Of a DNA stretch of 64,000 nucleotides, positions 23,249 through 36,460 are shown in pieces. Source of the stretch: Trissonchulus latispiculum. Lineage: Eukaryota > Nematoda > Enoplea > Enoplida > Ironidae. Position 1 is the first letter of the stretch; every line of letters begins with the position of its first letter. The stretch is taken from contig JASAND010026155.1 of NCBI GenBank assembly GCA_030248195.1, forward strand, positions 43,155-107,154. The letters run 5' to 3'. A program made the position numbers and the translations under genes. A model generated the notes under the pieces. It was not told the DNA's origin. It saw only the letters and a list, made by a program, of their open reading frames with translations, and made no database searches.

Positions 23249-25783
23249 ATGACAATAGCGTCTAACTAAAAGAATTTTGAGGAAGTGTTGGATGGGCGAA
23301 GTCTAAAACTGATGGTTATTGGTTGACGATTTTTTTTACAATATCACGCCAGATACTTATCTAGCAACAGAAAGTTTTCAGAAATGGAATTCAGTAGTGA
23401 AGATTTTTAAGAATAGGACTCAACGTTTTGAATCTGTATCCCTCCCATATCAAAAGAAACAAAATTACTAGAATCATAGCATACACAGTTTAATTTTCTT
23501 GGAAACACGAAACTTTCAGCAAACAAAAGCATAAACAAATTAACACTTGGGCTGCAACAAGCGTAGCTTGAACTCTCTCTTGAAATTCTTCAGCTATTTT
23601 ACATCTGTTTATAAGCCTATTTGGTGCAGTCCACGGTAAGACCAAAACATACAATAAAATGACATGAACCATAAAAATCGGCAACAATATGGTTCGTAAG
23701 ATTTGAATTCGACTATCTAGAAGCTTGTTTGCTAACGAAATTATGTAAAACTACACAAATTTTTACATCCAACAAAGACAGCCTTATTCTGTAGTTGGAA
23801 ACGTAGTGAACAAAGCCAGAAACAAGTTCAAAAATAAACAGACAAAGCAAGTTTAACATTATCATTGTCAATCGTAAAACTGCCGTTACAGCAACGTGTA
23901 AACTTTTGTTCTCGCTGATTTTAAATCTTAACTCGTCAGAATTAAAAACCAAAAATTGAAAAAATTCTGTGTACAAGACAAGAATCTAACAGTAACAGCA
24001 TGTTCTACAATTGCTACAAAACAAGAAGAGCTATAAACAGAAATCCAAGCAGATATCGTTCCTTACGACGCGCAAATTACAAAAGAAAAAAGAAGAAAAC
24101 CAGCGCTAATAATCTACAAATAAAACAGGTCAAAACAAGCAAAATGAGACAAAAACTAGTCGGCAAATCATAAGATAATAAAAGAAGAAAAGAATAGTCA
24201 CCCAGAACCCAAACCTTTCATTAAACAACGCAACATCAGGTGGTCCCGTAAAAATTAATTAAATCAATAAAGATTATAGAAAAAATTTAGAAAACTGGAA
24301 TATATATTTTCGGTATATACCTCTTTTGCTCCACGACCAAAGCAACCGAAGACAATCCATTAGATTGCTTCGAACAAAAGCAGAAAAGCAGTCGTAAAAT
24401 GTGCAAACTTGCGGAAAGAAGATGATAATAAATTGTTACAGCTACCTTGCAATTGATGTTAGGCTAGTTTATACCAACAACCAAAGAGTTGCCCTCGCTG
24501 AATTAAGACAAATTTTCAACACAAGTCTTCTTTCAATAATTTCCTCATAAAAATAAGATTTTGCTGCAAAATGGTTCAAAGGTGCAAGTAGAAATTCTAC
24601 CAAACAGATACAAGCACACTCACCTGGAATATTACCACGTATTTTACAAACAACCTAGAATGTCGAAGACGAACAGCCTCCCCCCACAAGGTCTGTCAAA
24701 ATAAATCTGAATGAATTTCAATTCCAAAATTCAATTCAATTATAATTCGACAAAAAATTCAATCCCAACTGAGTAAAAATTGAATATTTCGACTTTAAGA
24801 ACAAAAAAGCTAGCTTGCAGTATAGGTAAAATCATCTTGAAGATAGTTAATCCAAACCCACGTCCCAGCTGAAATTATTCGTTAACACAGCTAACGGAGG
24901 AATAATACAATAAATGCAACACATAACGCACGTAGAGAAACAATCAAGTTTAAAAAAGGAGCAAACACAGCATCTTGCCCATCTTAAATGCCCGATGTAA
25001 AGTTTGGCAAACAAACTGGAAAAAAACAACAAAAAAACGGCTCCAAGGTGAAGTTTTAGGTTTCATTCCGCGAACTGGAAAAAGGCCTGTTTATTCCCTT
25101 TATCAATTTTTCTCATTTCCAATCGCTTTTTATTAAAGACTATTCAGAAGAACTATAAAGAAAGACAAAAGGCAAAACCCCAGCCGTCCAAAAATAACTT
25201 ACTATCGAAGCTAAACCAAGTGACCAAATAAAAATAGACAAAGCTAGAAAAACACAGAATCCTCTGCAAATAACGACATACAAGCTATATACTGTCTAAA
25301 AATGTTTGATTGACCAGTATGTTTAGAAGATTTTAAACTATAAAATGGCACATTCAAAACTTCAGCATTTAAAACGTAAAACGACGCCTTAAAAATTAAA
25401 AGCCAACATCTAAAATTTTTCACCTTATTTATGTCTATTCCAAATTCCAAATCAAAATGGTGCCCCAATTTTTGTGAACATTAGTACTACTATCAGTTTT
25501 AAAGTACTGTGCAGCTCTTAAAAACTTTGTATCACGAAGCTCAAATTTCTGCGAACTTCGGAAAGCTTGCTATTTTCGTCAAATTTAGCTAACATGGCCA
25601 GTTTTTTCCACGAAAGTTCAGCTCAGCTACTCTGCCTTGAATTTTGCATAAATTCAAGGTTTTCGTGAAATTTCTACCCGAAATTAGCCAAATTTGACGA
25701 CAAAATGCATACCTTTCGCGAAGTTCGCAGAAAAGGTGAACTTCGTGGAAAATAAAGAATTTTAGAGCTACACTGCTGCACGT
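23249..25783. other. Intergenic, no gene supported
   Basis: AT-rich sequence 3' of the ERp44 gene. Several 60-90-codon frames are present, but none has a motif, codon bias or splice context. Confidence 0.4.
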
Positions 25784-26219
25784 CTGGCATTTTTTTAGTG
25801 GGGGGGGGGGGGGGGGGGGGGGGGCGGGGCGGCCCCCCCCCCCCCCACTTTTCGGTTCCCCCCTCCACTTTTCGGAGCCCCCCCCCCACTTTCGCCCCCC
25901 CCCCACTTTTCGGCAAGCCCCCACCCACTTTTTTGGTGGTCGCCCAAAAGTGTCAAAAAAGTATGTTTTTGAGGTCAAATTTTCAAAAATTTTCTCAATT
26001 TTTAGCTAATTTATGGTCTTATAAGCTCATTTTAAGCTTAAAAACAGCGATTTTTTGCGTTTTTACCTTAAAAATGCTAATTTTTCGCTAAAAATTTCGG
26101 TATATTTTACTTTTGGCTCGCCCCCCCCCCCACTTTTCGGAAGCCCCCCCCACTTCCCCCTCCCTAGGGGGGGGGGCGAAGCCCCCCCCCCCACTTTCAA
26201 AACCCTAAAAAAATGCTAG
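25784..26219. mobile_element. MITE with poly-G/poly-C subtermini
   Basis: The ends CTGGCATTTTTTTAG and CTAAAAAAATGCTAG are inverted, flanked by a 5-bp direct repeat CACGT (25779-25783 and 26220-26224). Just inside lie long G or C runs with repeated acttttcgg blocks. Same architecture as 56098-56510. Gly- or Pro-rich frames across it are not genes. Confidence 0.75.
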
Positions 26220-26341
26220 CACGTTAGCATAGAAAAGTAGGCAAATAAGAGAAACTGACCGGAAAACAGAAACAGCCGAGAAACTACGTATATATGTAAC
26301 AAAAACAAAACGAAGTTATTTTTTAATTATTATTACGTAGT

Positions 26342-26973
26342 CTATAATTCATCACGTTTCCCGACAACAGTGTATCTAAAGTCTGAAGGCTTGAGCTTTT
26401 TGAAGACAGATTCCGGGGGCGTGGTTTTGGCAGGAGAGGGAGGTTTGATGGCGGGGGGTTGACCGGACCCAACTCCTGTCGGTTTCTGACCTCCACCGGG
26501 GGCGCCCGGATGCGGTTCGGCCTAAAATAGAAAAGAGAAATGACGAGAAACAGAAGTTTCAGAAATGGAGAAAATATACGTACAGAACAGATATGTAAAG
26601 GATCTTCAGATAAAAAAGCATAAAGAAAGGGAAATCTCAAGAATATATAGATGTTTCTCTGGTGCGCATGATTTACGTATATCTTATTATATATCTTTTG
26701 TCTATATTGTACAGGGATAATTTTATTAGTAGCAACAAACTAAATACATAAACTTCGTATAAAGAAATTGTCAGCAGGTCAAAACTTGTAACACATTTTT
26801 AAGGAAATGTCATCGATCACTCTATCAATGAAATTGTACGCACATTTCTTCAAAAACTTACCGGAGGCTGAGGTTGGGTGGGAGTCTCTGTAGGATCTGG
26901 GCCATGGTGAAACTCTCGATGCAATTTCCCAGAATGCAAATCAGTTACAAAGGTTCGCAATTTTCCAGGCACA
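26342..26973 (-). CDS. ERP44: ERp44, last two exons (ER-retrieval C-terminus)
   Basis: The penultimate exon, 26862-26973, encodes VPGKLRTFVTDLHSGKLHRE then FHHGPDPTETP, the end of the ERp44 thioredoxin-like domain b'. The last exon, 26342-26521, encodes a Pro-rich linker, PPESVFKKLKPSDFRYTVV and the terminal GKRDEL before TAG at 26342-26344. The regulatory C-tail and RDEL retrieval signal are diagnostic of ERp44, which cycles between ER and Golgi, retaining Ero1 and unassembled secretory proteins. Acceptors and donor (ttttag|T, CCG|GTAAGT, ttttag|G) are canonical. Phase 2 (AG) from the upstream exon at 61271 plus T here gives Ser, so the two clusters join directly across a 34.3-kb intron. Confidence 0.93.
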
Positions 26974-28705
26974 CTAAAACACTGTCTTAAGGTGGCGATC
27001 CCTTTTGGGCACATATTATTGGTTGACGATTAAAATCAAGATGAAATTTGATGAAACTTTCCAAAATAAGCTCTTTTAGCATTCTAACACCCTCCGCGCC
27101 ATCCCGGTTCAAAAATTCGCCGTCTCCGTTCAGGGCAGTTTTTGCCGATTTTTGACAATTAGATAGTAGCTGCATAGCTATGATTATATTCATTTGAAAG
27201 AACTTGTTGAGCTCTACACTTTTGCTTTTTGAAGCGCCTTCCTAGCTTTTCTCAATAACGAGATATAGCTGATATTCATATTTTGGCGTTGAAAACTTAT
27301 TTTTGCAGAAATCAAATAATCCGCCATTTCTTGAGCTACGCAAGCCGTAAAATTAAACGAAGGGTGTCAATTTGAAGGTATCGTCGAGGTCGATTATTCG
27401 TGGCGTTGTAATCTTCTAAATGCTATCCCGTACGCTGCTATCATAAAAATGTAGTTTTTGCAAAAACATGACCAAATTTTTTCCAGCGATTGTGCAGCAT
27501 TTACTATGCGTGCTAGAGGGTTGCCACTTACTGGACGTGTTTTTCACAAAAATACCCAGGGACCCGTTTTTAGTTGCCCCGATTGCTGATTTCTAGCTAA
27601 AGTGGTCGCTTGCCAAAGTTGGGAAAAGTAGGCAAAATCCAGGTTGCGCCTACATTTTAGCTAATTTCTTTATAACGAAGAGCGGTTTCAAAATAAATAA
27701 ATCCTACCGGCATCAACGGGTTGTCGCAGCCATTTTCCTTTTATCAAAGGGCGCAATTCAAAACGCGTCATTTGTTCCTCTTATATACGGCCAAAACTCA
27801 GTTTGGTACATTTTCACTTTTTGGTTATATTGCAATTTTTTTCTACTCGTTTAGGGCTTTCAAATGAGTACCATATTGACTACTTTTGAGACAATTGTTA
27901 AAAATTCGGGTTTTCCGGGAATTATATACCGGATTTTCAGTTTTTCGGCTATAACTTTCGCTAGAAACATTTCCGGAATATGTCGCAAGAAGGAAAGTTG
28001 TTCAGCTCGACGAGCTCTTTCATTTGAGTACCATATTGACCACATTTGGAGAAATTTTTCAAAATCCGGAATTTTCCGGGTCGAATATCTCGAAATCCGG
28101 AAATTTTCCGGAAATTTCGATTTCAGTTTCGAAATCAGCGTGGCCGACTTACCCTATGACCAACTTTTGAGCGAAATCGGAGACAAAAAGTTTTTAAGTC
28201 CAAAATCCGGGTTTTCGTGATTTCCCGGATTTTCAGTTTTTCGGCTATAACTTTCGCTAGACGCATTTCTGGAAAATGTCGCAAGAAGGAAAGTTGTTCA
28301 GCTCGACGAGCTCTTTCGTTTGAGCACCATATCGACCACTTTTAAAGAAATTTTTAAAAATCCGGTATTTTCCGGGCCAAATATCTCGAAATCCGTAAAT
28401 TTTCCGGAAATTTCGATTTCAGTTTCGAAATCAGCGTGGTCGACTTACCCTATGACCAACTTTTAAGCAAAATCGGAGACAAAAAATTTTTACGTTTCCC
28501 TTGGTCCCCCCCTTACGATTTTTAAATTTCCGGGAGCCGCCATTCCCGGAATCCGGGAGATATCGGGCTGCCCTTACAAACGGGAGCACTTCAGGTCACC
28601 CTACAACTATGGTGAGAATTTCAGCCCGATCGGTCCAGCCAATCTCGAGAAAAAGGGGGGGGGACACAAATGTTGACCGGAATAATAAATAAATAAATAA
28701 ATAAA

Positions 28706-30787
28706 CTAGCGACTGCGAGAGTGTGTTGCCCACCTGCACATTCCATTTAGGTCAGAGCTTTATTTCCTAAGACTTTGATAGCCTCTCGTTCAAGAAATGC
28801 GTGCTTCTGCAATATGCTTGGTTTTATTCGAATACAATAATGACGACACCTTCATCCTAAAATGGTTGCCCTTAAAAGGGCAGTTGGGATAAGTGATTTT
28901 TATATTACACTTTGTTAACACTACTTCATACAAATGGTTGCCCTTAAAAAGGCAGTTGGAATAATTACGAATTACCTTATAACCGACTTTTCAACCAAAT
29001 TGGAGACAAAAAGTTTTTGACCATTTTTGACACCTTTACCTGAACATGGTTGCCCATAAAAGGGCAGTTGGGATAAGCAATTCTCAACTACATATCGCTA
29101 AAAGTTACTTGATATACCATTCTAAGCGTGGCCTAGCAAATACACCGGCTCATCATGACTAACTAGTTCAAAAAACACGGATATTAGGTGTTTCTGGGCA
29201 GTTTGCTCAATTTTGCGGTCTCCAACAGTGTAACTTTTGGCCATATCTCGAGATTTTCAAAAGGTAGAAAAATTTCGATTGCAGATTTGGAATCTGCGTC
29301 CCCGAATTACCTTATAACCGCCTTTTCAACCAAATCAGAGACAAAAAGTTTTTGACCATTTTTAACACCTTTGCCTGAACATGGTTGCCCATAAAAGGGC
29401 AGTTGGGATATGCAATTCTCAACTACATATCGCTAAAAGTTACTTGATAAACCATTCTAAACGTGTCCTAGCAAATACACCGGCTCATCATGACTAACTA
29501 GTTCAAAAAACACAGATATTACGGGTTTCTGGGCAATTTGCTCAATTTTGCGGTCTCCAACAGTGTAACTTTTGGCCATATCTGGATTCTCAAAAGGTAG
29601 AAAAATTTCGATTGCACATTTGGAATCTGCGTCCCCAAATTACCTTATAACGGACTTTTCAACCAAATCGGAGATAAAAGTTTTTGACAATTTTTGACAC
29701 CTCTGCCTGAACATGGTTGCCCATAAAAGGGCAGTTGGGATAAACAATTCTCAACTACATATCGCTAAAAGTTACTTGATATACCATTCTAAGCGTGTCC
29801 TAGCAAATACACCGGCTCATCTTGACTAAGACAAAAAGGTTTAGACCGTCTGGCACTGTGACGACAGTCTGCTCACTTTTGCGGTATCCAACAGTGTAAC
29901 TTTTGGCCACATCTCGAGATTCTCAAAAGTTAGAAAAATTTCGATTGCAGATTTGGAATCTGCGTCCCCGAATTACCTTATAACCGACTTTTCAACCAAA
30001 TCGGAGACAAAAATTTTTTGACCATTTTTGACACCTTTGCCTGAACATGGTTGCCCATAAAAGGACAGTTGGGATAAGCAATTTTCAACTACATATCGCT
30101 AAAAGTTACTTGATATATCATTCTAAGCGTGTCCTAGCAAATACACCGGCTCATCTTGACTAACGAGTTCAAAAAACACAGATATTAGGGGTTTCTGGAC
30201 AGTTTGCTCACTTTTGCGGTCTCCAACAGTGTAACTTTTGCCCATATCTCGAGATTCTCAAAAGGTAGAAAAATTTCGCTTGCAGATTTAGAATCTGCGT
30301 CCCCGAATTACCTTATAACCGCCTTTTCAACCAAATCGGAGACAAAAAGGTTTAGACCGTCCGGCACTGTGGCGACAGTCTGCTCACTTTTGCGGTCTCC
30401 AAAAAAAATTTTTTAAAAATTAAATTCCCTGCCCTGGTCGACTGGGTGGAGATAGAGTGATGAAATTCACGGATGCACACCTTCTTTTCACGCTCTTCAA
30501 AATGAGGTATTAACCAACCCTGTACCCCTTCCCAATCACGAGTTCTAGGGGCGAAAAACAACTGATAATAGGCGTTTCCGGAGAACCAGAACCACCACCT
30601 TCGATTTCTAAAAATTTAAATTTTAAATTCCCTGCCCTGGTCGACTGGGTGGAGATAGAGTGATGAAATTCACGGATGCACACCTTCTTTTCACGCTCTT
30701 CAAAATGAGGTATGAACCAACCCTGTACCCCTTCCCAATCTCGAGTTCTAGGGGGGGGGGACACCCACCTGCTAATAATAATAATAA

Positions 30788-30824
<37 letters not shown>

Positions 30825-33061
30825 CAGACAATAGTAATGGTTGCCCTCTTCCTTTGGAAAGGTGGGCAACACAATAAGCAAATACACCGGCTCATCATGA
30901 CTAACTAGTTCAAAAAACACAGATATTACGGGTTTCTGGGCAATTTGCTCAATTTTGCGGTCTCCAACAGTGTAACTTTTGGCCATATCTGGAGATTCTC
31001 AAAAGGTAGAAAAATTTCGATTGCACATTTGGAATCTGCGTCCCCAAATTACCTTATAACGGACTTTTCAACCAAATCGGAGATAAAAGTTTTTGACAAT
31101 TTTTGACACCTCTGCCTGAACATGGTTGCCCATAAAAGGGCAGTTGGGATAAACAATTCTCAACTACATATCGCTAAAAGTTACTTGATATACCATTCTA
31201 AGCGTGTCCTAGCAAATACACCGGCTCATCTTGACTAAGACAAAAAGGTTTAGACCGTCTGGCACTGTGACGACAGTCTGCTCACTTTTGCGGTATCCAA
31301 CAGTGTAACTTTTGGCCACATCTCGAGATTCTCAAAAGTTAGAAAAATTTCGATTGCAGATTTGGAATCTGCGTCCCCGAATTACCTTATAACCGACTTT
31401 TCAACCAAATCGGAGACAAAAATTTTTTGACCATTTTTGACACCTTTGCCTGAACATGGTTGCCCATAAAAGGACAGTTGGGATAAGCAATTTTCAACTA
31501 CATATCGCTAAAAGTTACTTGATATATCATTCTAAGCGTGTCCTAGCAAATACACCGGCTCATCTTGACTAACGAGTTCAAAAAACACAGATATTAGGGG
31601 TTTCTGGACAGTTTGCTCACTTTTGCGGTCTCCAACAGTGTAACTTTTGCCCATATCTCGAGATTCTCAAAAGGTAGAAAAATTTCGCTTGCAGATTTAG
31701 AATCTGCGTCCCCGAATTACCTTATAACCGCCTTTTCAACCAAATCGGAGACAAAAAGGTTTAGACCGTCCGGCACTGTGGCGACAGTCTGCTCACTTTT
31801 GCGGTCTCCAAAAAAATTTTTTTAAAAATTAAATTCCCTGCCCTGGTCGACTGGGTGGAGATAGAGTGATGAAATTCACGGATGCACACCTTCTTTTCAC
31901 GCTCTTCAAAATGAGGTATGAACCAACCCTGTACCCCTTCCCAATCTCGAGTTCTAGGGGGGGGACACCCACCTGCTAATAATAATAAGAATAATAATAA
32001 TAATAATAATAATAATAAACAGACAATAGTAATGGTTGCCCTCTTCCTTTGGAAAGGTGGGCAACACAATAAGCAAATACACCGGCTCATCATGACTAAC
32101 TAGTTCAAAAAACACAGATATTACGGGTTTCTGGGCAATTTGCTCAATTTTGCGGTCTCCAACAGTGTAACTTTTGGCCATATCTGGAGATTCTCAAAAG
32201 GTAGAAAAATTTCGATTGCACATTTGGAATCTGCGTCCCCAAATTACCTTATAACGGACTTTTCAACCAAATCGGAGATAAAAGTTTTTGACAATTTTTG
32301 ACACCTCTGCCTGAACATGGTTGCCCATAAAAGGGCAGTTGGGATAAACAATTCTCAACTACATATCGCTAAAAGTTACTTGATATACCATTCTAAGCGT
32401 GTCCTAGCAAATACACCGGCTCATCTTGACTAACGAGTTCAAAAAACACAGATATTAGGGGTTTCTGGACAGTTTGCTCACTTTTGCGGTCTCCAACAGT
32501 GTAACTTTTGCCCATATCTCGAGATTCTCAAAAGGTAGAAAAATTTCGCTTGCAGATTTAGAATCTGCGTCCCCGAATTACCTTATAACCGCCTTTTCAA
32601 CCAAATCGGAGACAAAAAGGTTTAGACCTTCCGGCACTGTGGCGACAGTCTGCTCACTTTTGCGGTCTCCAAAAAAAATTTTTTAAAAATTAAATGCCCT
32701 GCCCTGGTCGACTGGGTGGAGATAGAGTGATGAAATTCACGGATGCACACCTTCTTTTCACGCTCTTCAAAATGAGGTATTAACCAACCCTGTACCCCTT
32801 CCCAATCACGAGTTCTAGGGGCGAAAAACAACTGATAATAGGCGTTTCCGGAGAACCAGAACCACCACCTTCGATTTCTAAAAATTTAAATTTTAAATTC
32901 CCTGCCCTGGTCGACTGGGTGGAGATAGAGTGATGAAATTCACGGATGCACACCTTCTTTTCACGCTCTTCAAAATGAGGTATGAACCAACCCTGTACCC
33001 CTTCCCAATCTCGAGTTCTAGGGGGGGGACACCCACCTGCTAATAATAATAATAAGAATAA
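28706..33061 (+). mobile_element. Unit C'1, 5' part with tandem duplications
   Basis: Starts CTAGCGACTGCGAG with 5' box GTGTTGCCCACC (28723-28734). The body has short units around atggttgcccttaaaa and then monomers of about 333 bp. Two complete tails each end in a C' hairpin (30839-30872 and 32034-32067, right arm GGTGGGCAACAC). A third tail stops at its (TAA)n where unit A2 enters. Confidence 0.75.
29471..33057 (+). repeat. Near-identical tandem duplication, three copies of about 1-1.4 kb
   Basis: Segments starting gcaaatacaccggctcatc at 29471, 30878 and 32073 repeat almost base for base. The joints at 30877/30878 and 32072/32073 connect the end of a C' hairpin (ACAATAA) to the middle of the body. 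Copy 2 lacks about 210 bp and copy 3 lacks one monomer. High identity implies recent unequal exchange. Confidence 0.85.
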
Positions 33062-34069
33062 ATCCTACCGGCATCAACGGGTTGTCGCAGCCATTTTCCT
33101 CTTATCTAAAGGGCCAAAACTCAGTTTTGGTAGATTTTCAGAACTTGGTTCTATTGCAACCTTTTTCCTACTCGTTGAGGGCTTTCAAATGAGTACCATA
33201 TCGACTACTTTTGAGACAATTTTTAAAAATTCCGATTTTCCGGGAATTCCCGGATTTTCGGTTTTTCGGACGGAACTTTCGCTAGGCGCATTTTCTAAAA
33301 ATGTCGCAAGAAGCAAAGTTGCTCAGCTCGACGAGTTCTTTCATTTGTGTACCATATCGACCACTTTCCGAAAAATTTTTCAAAATCCGGAATTTTCCGG
33401 GCCTGATATCTCGAAATCCGTGAATTTTCCGGGAATTTCATTTTCAGATTCGAAATCAGCACCACCGACTTACCCTATGACCAACTTTTAAGCAAAATCC
33501 GAGACAAAAAATTTTTAAGTCCAAGATCCGGGTTTTCGTGAATTCCCGGATTTTCAGTTGTCCGGCCATAACTTTCGCTAGACGCATTTCCGGAAAATGT
33601 CGCAAGAAGGAAAGTTGTTCAGCTCGACGAGCTCTTTCATTTGAGTACCATATCGACCACTTTTGGAGAAATTTTTAAAAATCCGAAATTTTCCAGGGCG
33701 AATATCTCGAAATCCGTAAATTTTCGGGAAATTTCGATTTCCGTTTTGAAATCAGCGTGGTCGAGTTACCCTATGACCAACTTTTAAGCAAAATCGGAGA
33801 CAAAAAATTTTTACGTTTCCCTTGGTCCCCCCTTACCATTTTTAAAAATTCCGGGAGCCGCCATTCCCGGAATCCGGGAGGTATCGGGCTACCCCCACTT
33901 CCGGTACCACTTCAGGTCACCCTTCAACTATGGTGATAATTTCAGCCCGATCGGTCCAGCCAATCTCGAGAAAAAGGGGGGGGACAAGATTGTTTACCGA
34001 TATAATAAATAAAGAAACATACCCATAACAAAGGGTTGTCTTTTTTTAAAAAAAATGCGACAACCCAAT
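33062..34069 (+). mobile_element. Unit A2, complete
   Basis: 5' box GGGTTGTCGC at 33079-33088, body of 295-bp-type monomers, tail GGGGGGGGACAAGATTG, (TAAA)n, and hairpin 34033-34066 with right arm GCGACAACCC. Both ends are intact and uninterrupted, so it defines the unit: about 1 kb. Confidence 0.85.
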
Positions 34070-34071
34070 AA

Positions 34072-34891
34072 CTAGCGCTACTGCAAGAATGTGTTGCCCA
34101 CAACAGGTTTTTCTGTTTATTTTTCTGCAATATCTTTCGCTAGACGCATTTTCAGAAAATGTCGCAAGAAGAAAAATTGTTCAGCTCGGCGAGCTCTTTC
34201 ATTTGAATACCATATTGACCACTTTTGGAGAAATTTTTTAAAATCCGGAATTTTCCGGGTCGAATATCTCGAAATCCGTAAAATTTCGGGAAATTTCGGT
34301 TTTAGTTTTGAAATCAGCGTGGTCGAATTACCCTATGACCAGCTTTTAAGCAAAATCGGAGACAAAAAAGTTTTTGGTCCAAAATCCGGGTTTTCGTAAA
34401 TTCCCGGATTTTCAGTTTTTCTGTGATAACTTTCGCTAGACGCATTTTCAGAAAATGTCGCAAGAAGGAAAGTTGCTCAGCTCGACGAGATCTTTCATTT
34501 GAGTACCATATCGACTACTTTTGGAGAAATTTTTCAAAATCCGGAATTTTCCGGGTCGAATATCTCGAAATCCGTAAATTTTCCGGAAATTTCGATTTCA
34601 GTTTTGAAATCAGCGTGGTCGAGTTACCCTATGACCAACTTTTGAGCGAAATCGTAGACAAAAAATTTTTGACCAAATTTTGGATTTTGAAATTTCGCCT
34701 TGGTCCCCCCTTACCAACCGAAAAATTCCGGGATTCGCCATTCCCGGAATCCGGAAGGTATCAAACTGCCCAACTGAGGATCCAACGTCCAAGTGAATAT
34801 CTTCAAAATGAGGTATCAACCACCCCTGTACCCCTTCCCAATCTCGAGATCTAGGGGGGGGACAGACGGATAATAATAATAATAATAATAA
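34072..34891 (+). mobile_element. Unit C2, 5' part
   Basis: Starts CTAGCGCTACTGC, 5' box GTGTTGCCCAC at 34091-34101, two monomers, tail ending GACAGACGG(ATAATA)n. The next unit begins before any hairpin. Its hairpin is taken to be 48816-48849. Confidence 0.75.
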
Positions 34892-35788
34892 CTAGCGCTA
34901 CTGCAAGAATGTGTTGCCCACAACACATTCCTTTGTGGGTATGGGTTTTGCTAGATATATACCTTCTAAGTTATTTCTGTTCAGGAAATCTGCCCCAGGA
35001 CTCAAAGAGCTTTCAATTAAGCACCATATTGCCCATGTTTCAACGAATTTTTGAAAATCCGGTTTTTTCGGAAATTCCGGATTTTTCAATCTACGGCCAT
35101 AACTTTCACTAGAAGCATTTGCGGAAAATGTCGCAAGAAGGAAAGTTGCTCAGCTCGACGAACTCTTTCGTTTGAGTACCATATCGACCACTTTCGGAAA
35201 AATTTTTCAAAATCCGAAATTTTCCGGGGCGAATATCTCGAAATCCGTAAATTTTCGGGAAATTTCGGTTTTAGTTTTGAAATCAGCGTGGTCGAATTAC
35301 CCTATGACCAACTTTTGAGTGAAATCGGCGACAAAAAATTTTTCGACCCAAAATCCGGATTTTCGTGAATTCCCGGATTTTCAGTTTTTCGGACATAACT
35401 TTCGCTAGACGCATTTTCAGAAAATGTCGCAAGAAGGAAAGTTGTTCAGCTCGGCGAGCTCTTTCATTTGAGTACCATATCGACCACTTTTGGAGAAATT
35501 TTTTTAATTTGAAATTTTGGGTGGGGGTATCTAAAAACGCGGAATTTTGGGGATTCTGTATTTTTGTGTTTAAAACGGGGGGGGGGTGTCCTCTGTGGCT
35601 TTTTTGGGGGGAAGGGGAAAAAAAAATTTTTTGAAATTTGGGTTTTTGTTTTGCGGTGCCCTTTAATTTAATTCGGGCCGCGGGGGAGGGGGGGGGTCGC
35701 GGGGGGGGGTGTCGGGGTGGTAAAATAGGCAACCCGTCTCTGGGTGGGGGGGGGGGGGGGACAGACGGAATAATAATAATAAAAGTAA
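34892..35788 (+). mobile_element. Unit C3, 5' part
   Basis: 5' box GTGTTGCCCAC at 34911-34921, then monomers that become strongly G/T-skewed from about 35515, tail G-run plus ACAGACGG and (TAA)n. The hairpin is taken to be 48750-48783. Confidence 0.7.
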
Positions 35789-36105
35789 CTAGCAAAGTGG
35801 CGAGAATGGGTTGCCGCGGCATTTTCCCTCTGGGGTGATGAATTTTTCCAGACGTATACATCTGTTCTTTGCCCATGTATACAATTTCATGCAACAACAA
35901 TTGAACAAAATAGTAATGTGACTGTATATGGAACTAAAAAGAGACACAGCTCAAATTTGTCGAAAAGAAAATTTTCTCATTCTCAAGTATTAGAAAGATG
36001 ACTAGAGGTTTTTACCTATTTGACAGACTACATTAGCACAAAATATTGAAATTAACGATATATCCCACCACATATTCTGAGATGTTTTAGTAACAGATGC
36101 TAATG

Positions 36106-36460
36106 TAGTCCGGCCAGAGCCCCGTCAGCGAAATCCGAACATACCACGAGAAGGTGGGGTTGACTTGATTCGCAAAGTTTTTCCTTTACGAACCCTTATG
36201 CGACCACGGTGTGTGGCCAGGAGTGTATGGAAATCTGCACCTACCAGATAACCACGAACTCCCTCCGTTCTCCTTTACAGTTTTTACATATACAGTCACA
36301 TTACCATTACACAGTGTTATAGAAAGAATACAATATTTCAGGTAGATTAGATGTCTATTCATGCTGTATATTTCGGCACTTTCTCGCCTTCATATTAAAT
36401 TTTCTCAAATCTTTTCAAGTACTTACGTATCAGAGTCACCTCCACTGGATCAGTAAGGGA
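36106..36460 (-). CDS. Possible extra exons 3' of the Helentron gene
   Basis: Two exon-like blocks on the minus strand: about 36425-36460 (acceptor accag, frame CPSLTDPVEVTLI, donor GTAAGT) and about 36125-36285 (acceptor ctgtaaag). Depending on the donor, the second reads to an early stop (REFVVIW) or a longer basic frame ending RGMFGFR. No family recognised. They could be alternative 3' exons of the Helentron gene, a captured fragment, or chance. Confidence 0.25.

Noticed and set aside
25798..26091. Gly- and Pro-rich ORFs through G/C runs
   Set aside because: Homopolymer translation inside a MITE.
28860..29420. Additional hairpin class from ggttgcccataaaagggcag blocks
   Set aside because: They lie inside C' bodies at monomer spacing, lack the class lead and are not followed by AATAA, so they are body repeats, not ends.
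30771..30830. Asn-rich or Ile/Leu-rich ORFs through (TAA)n
   Set aside because: Microsatellite translation only.
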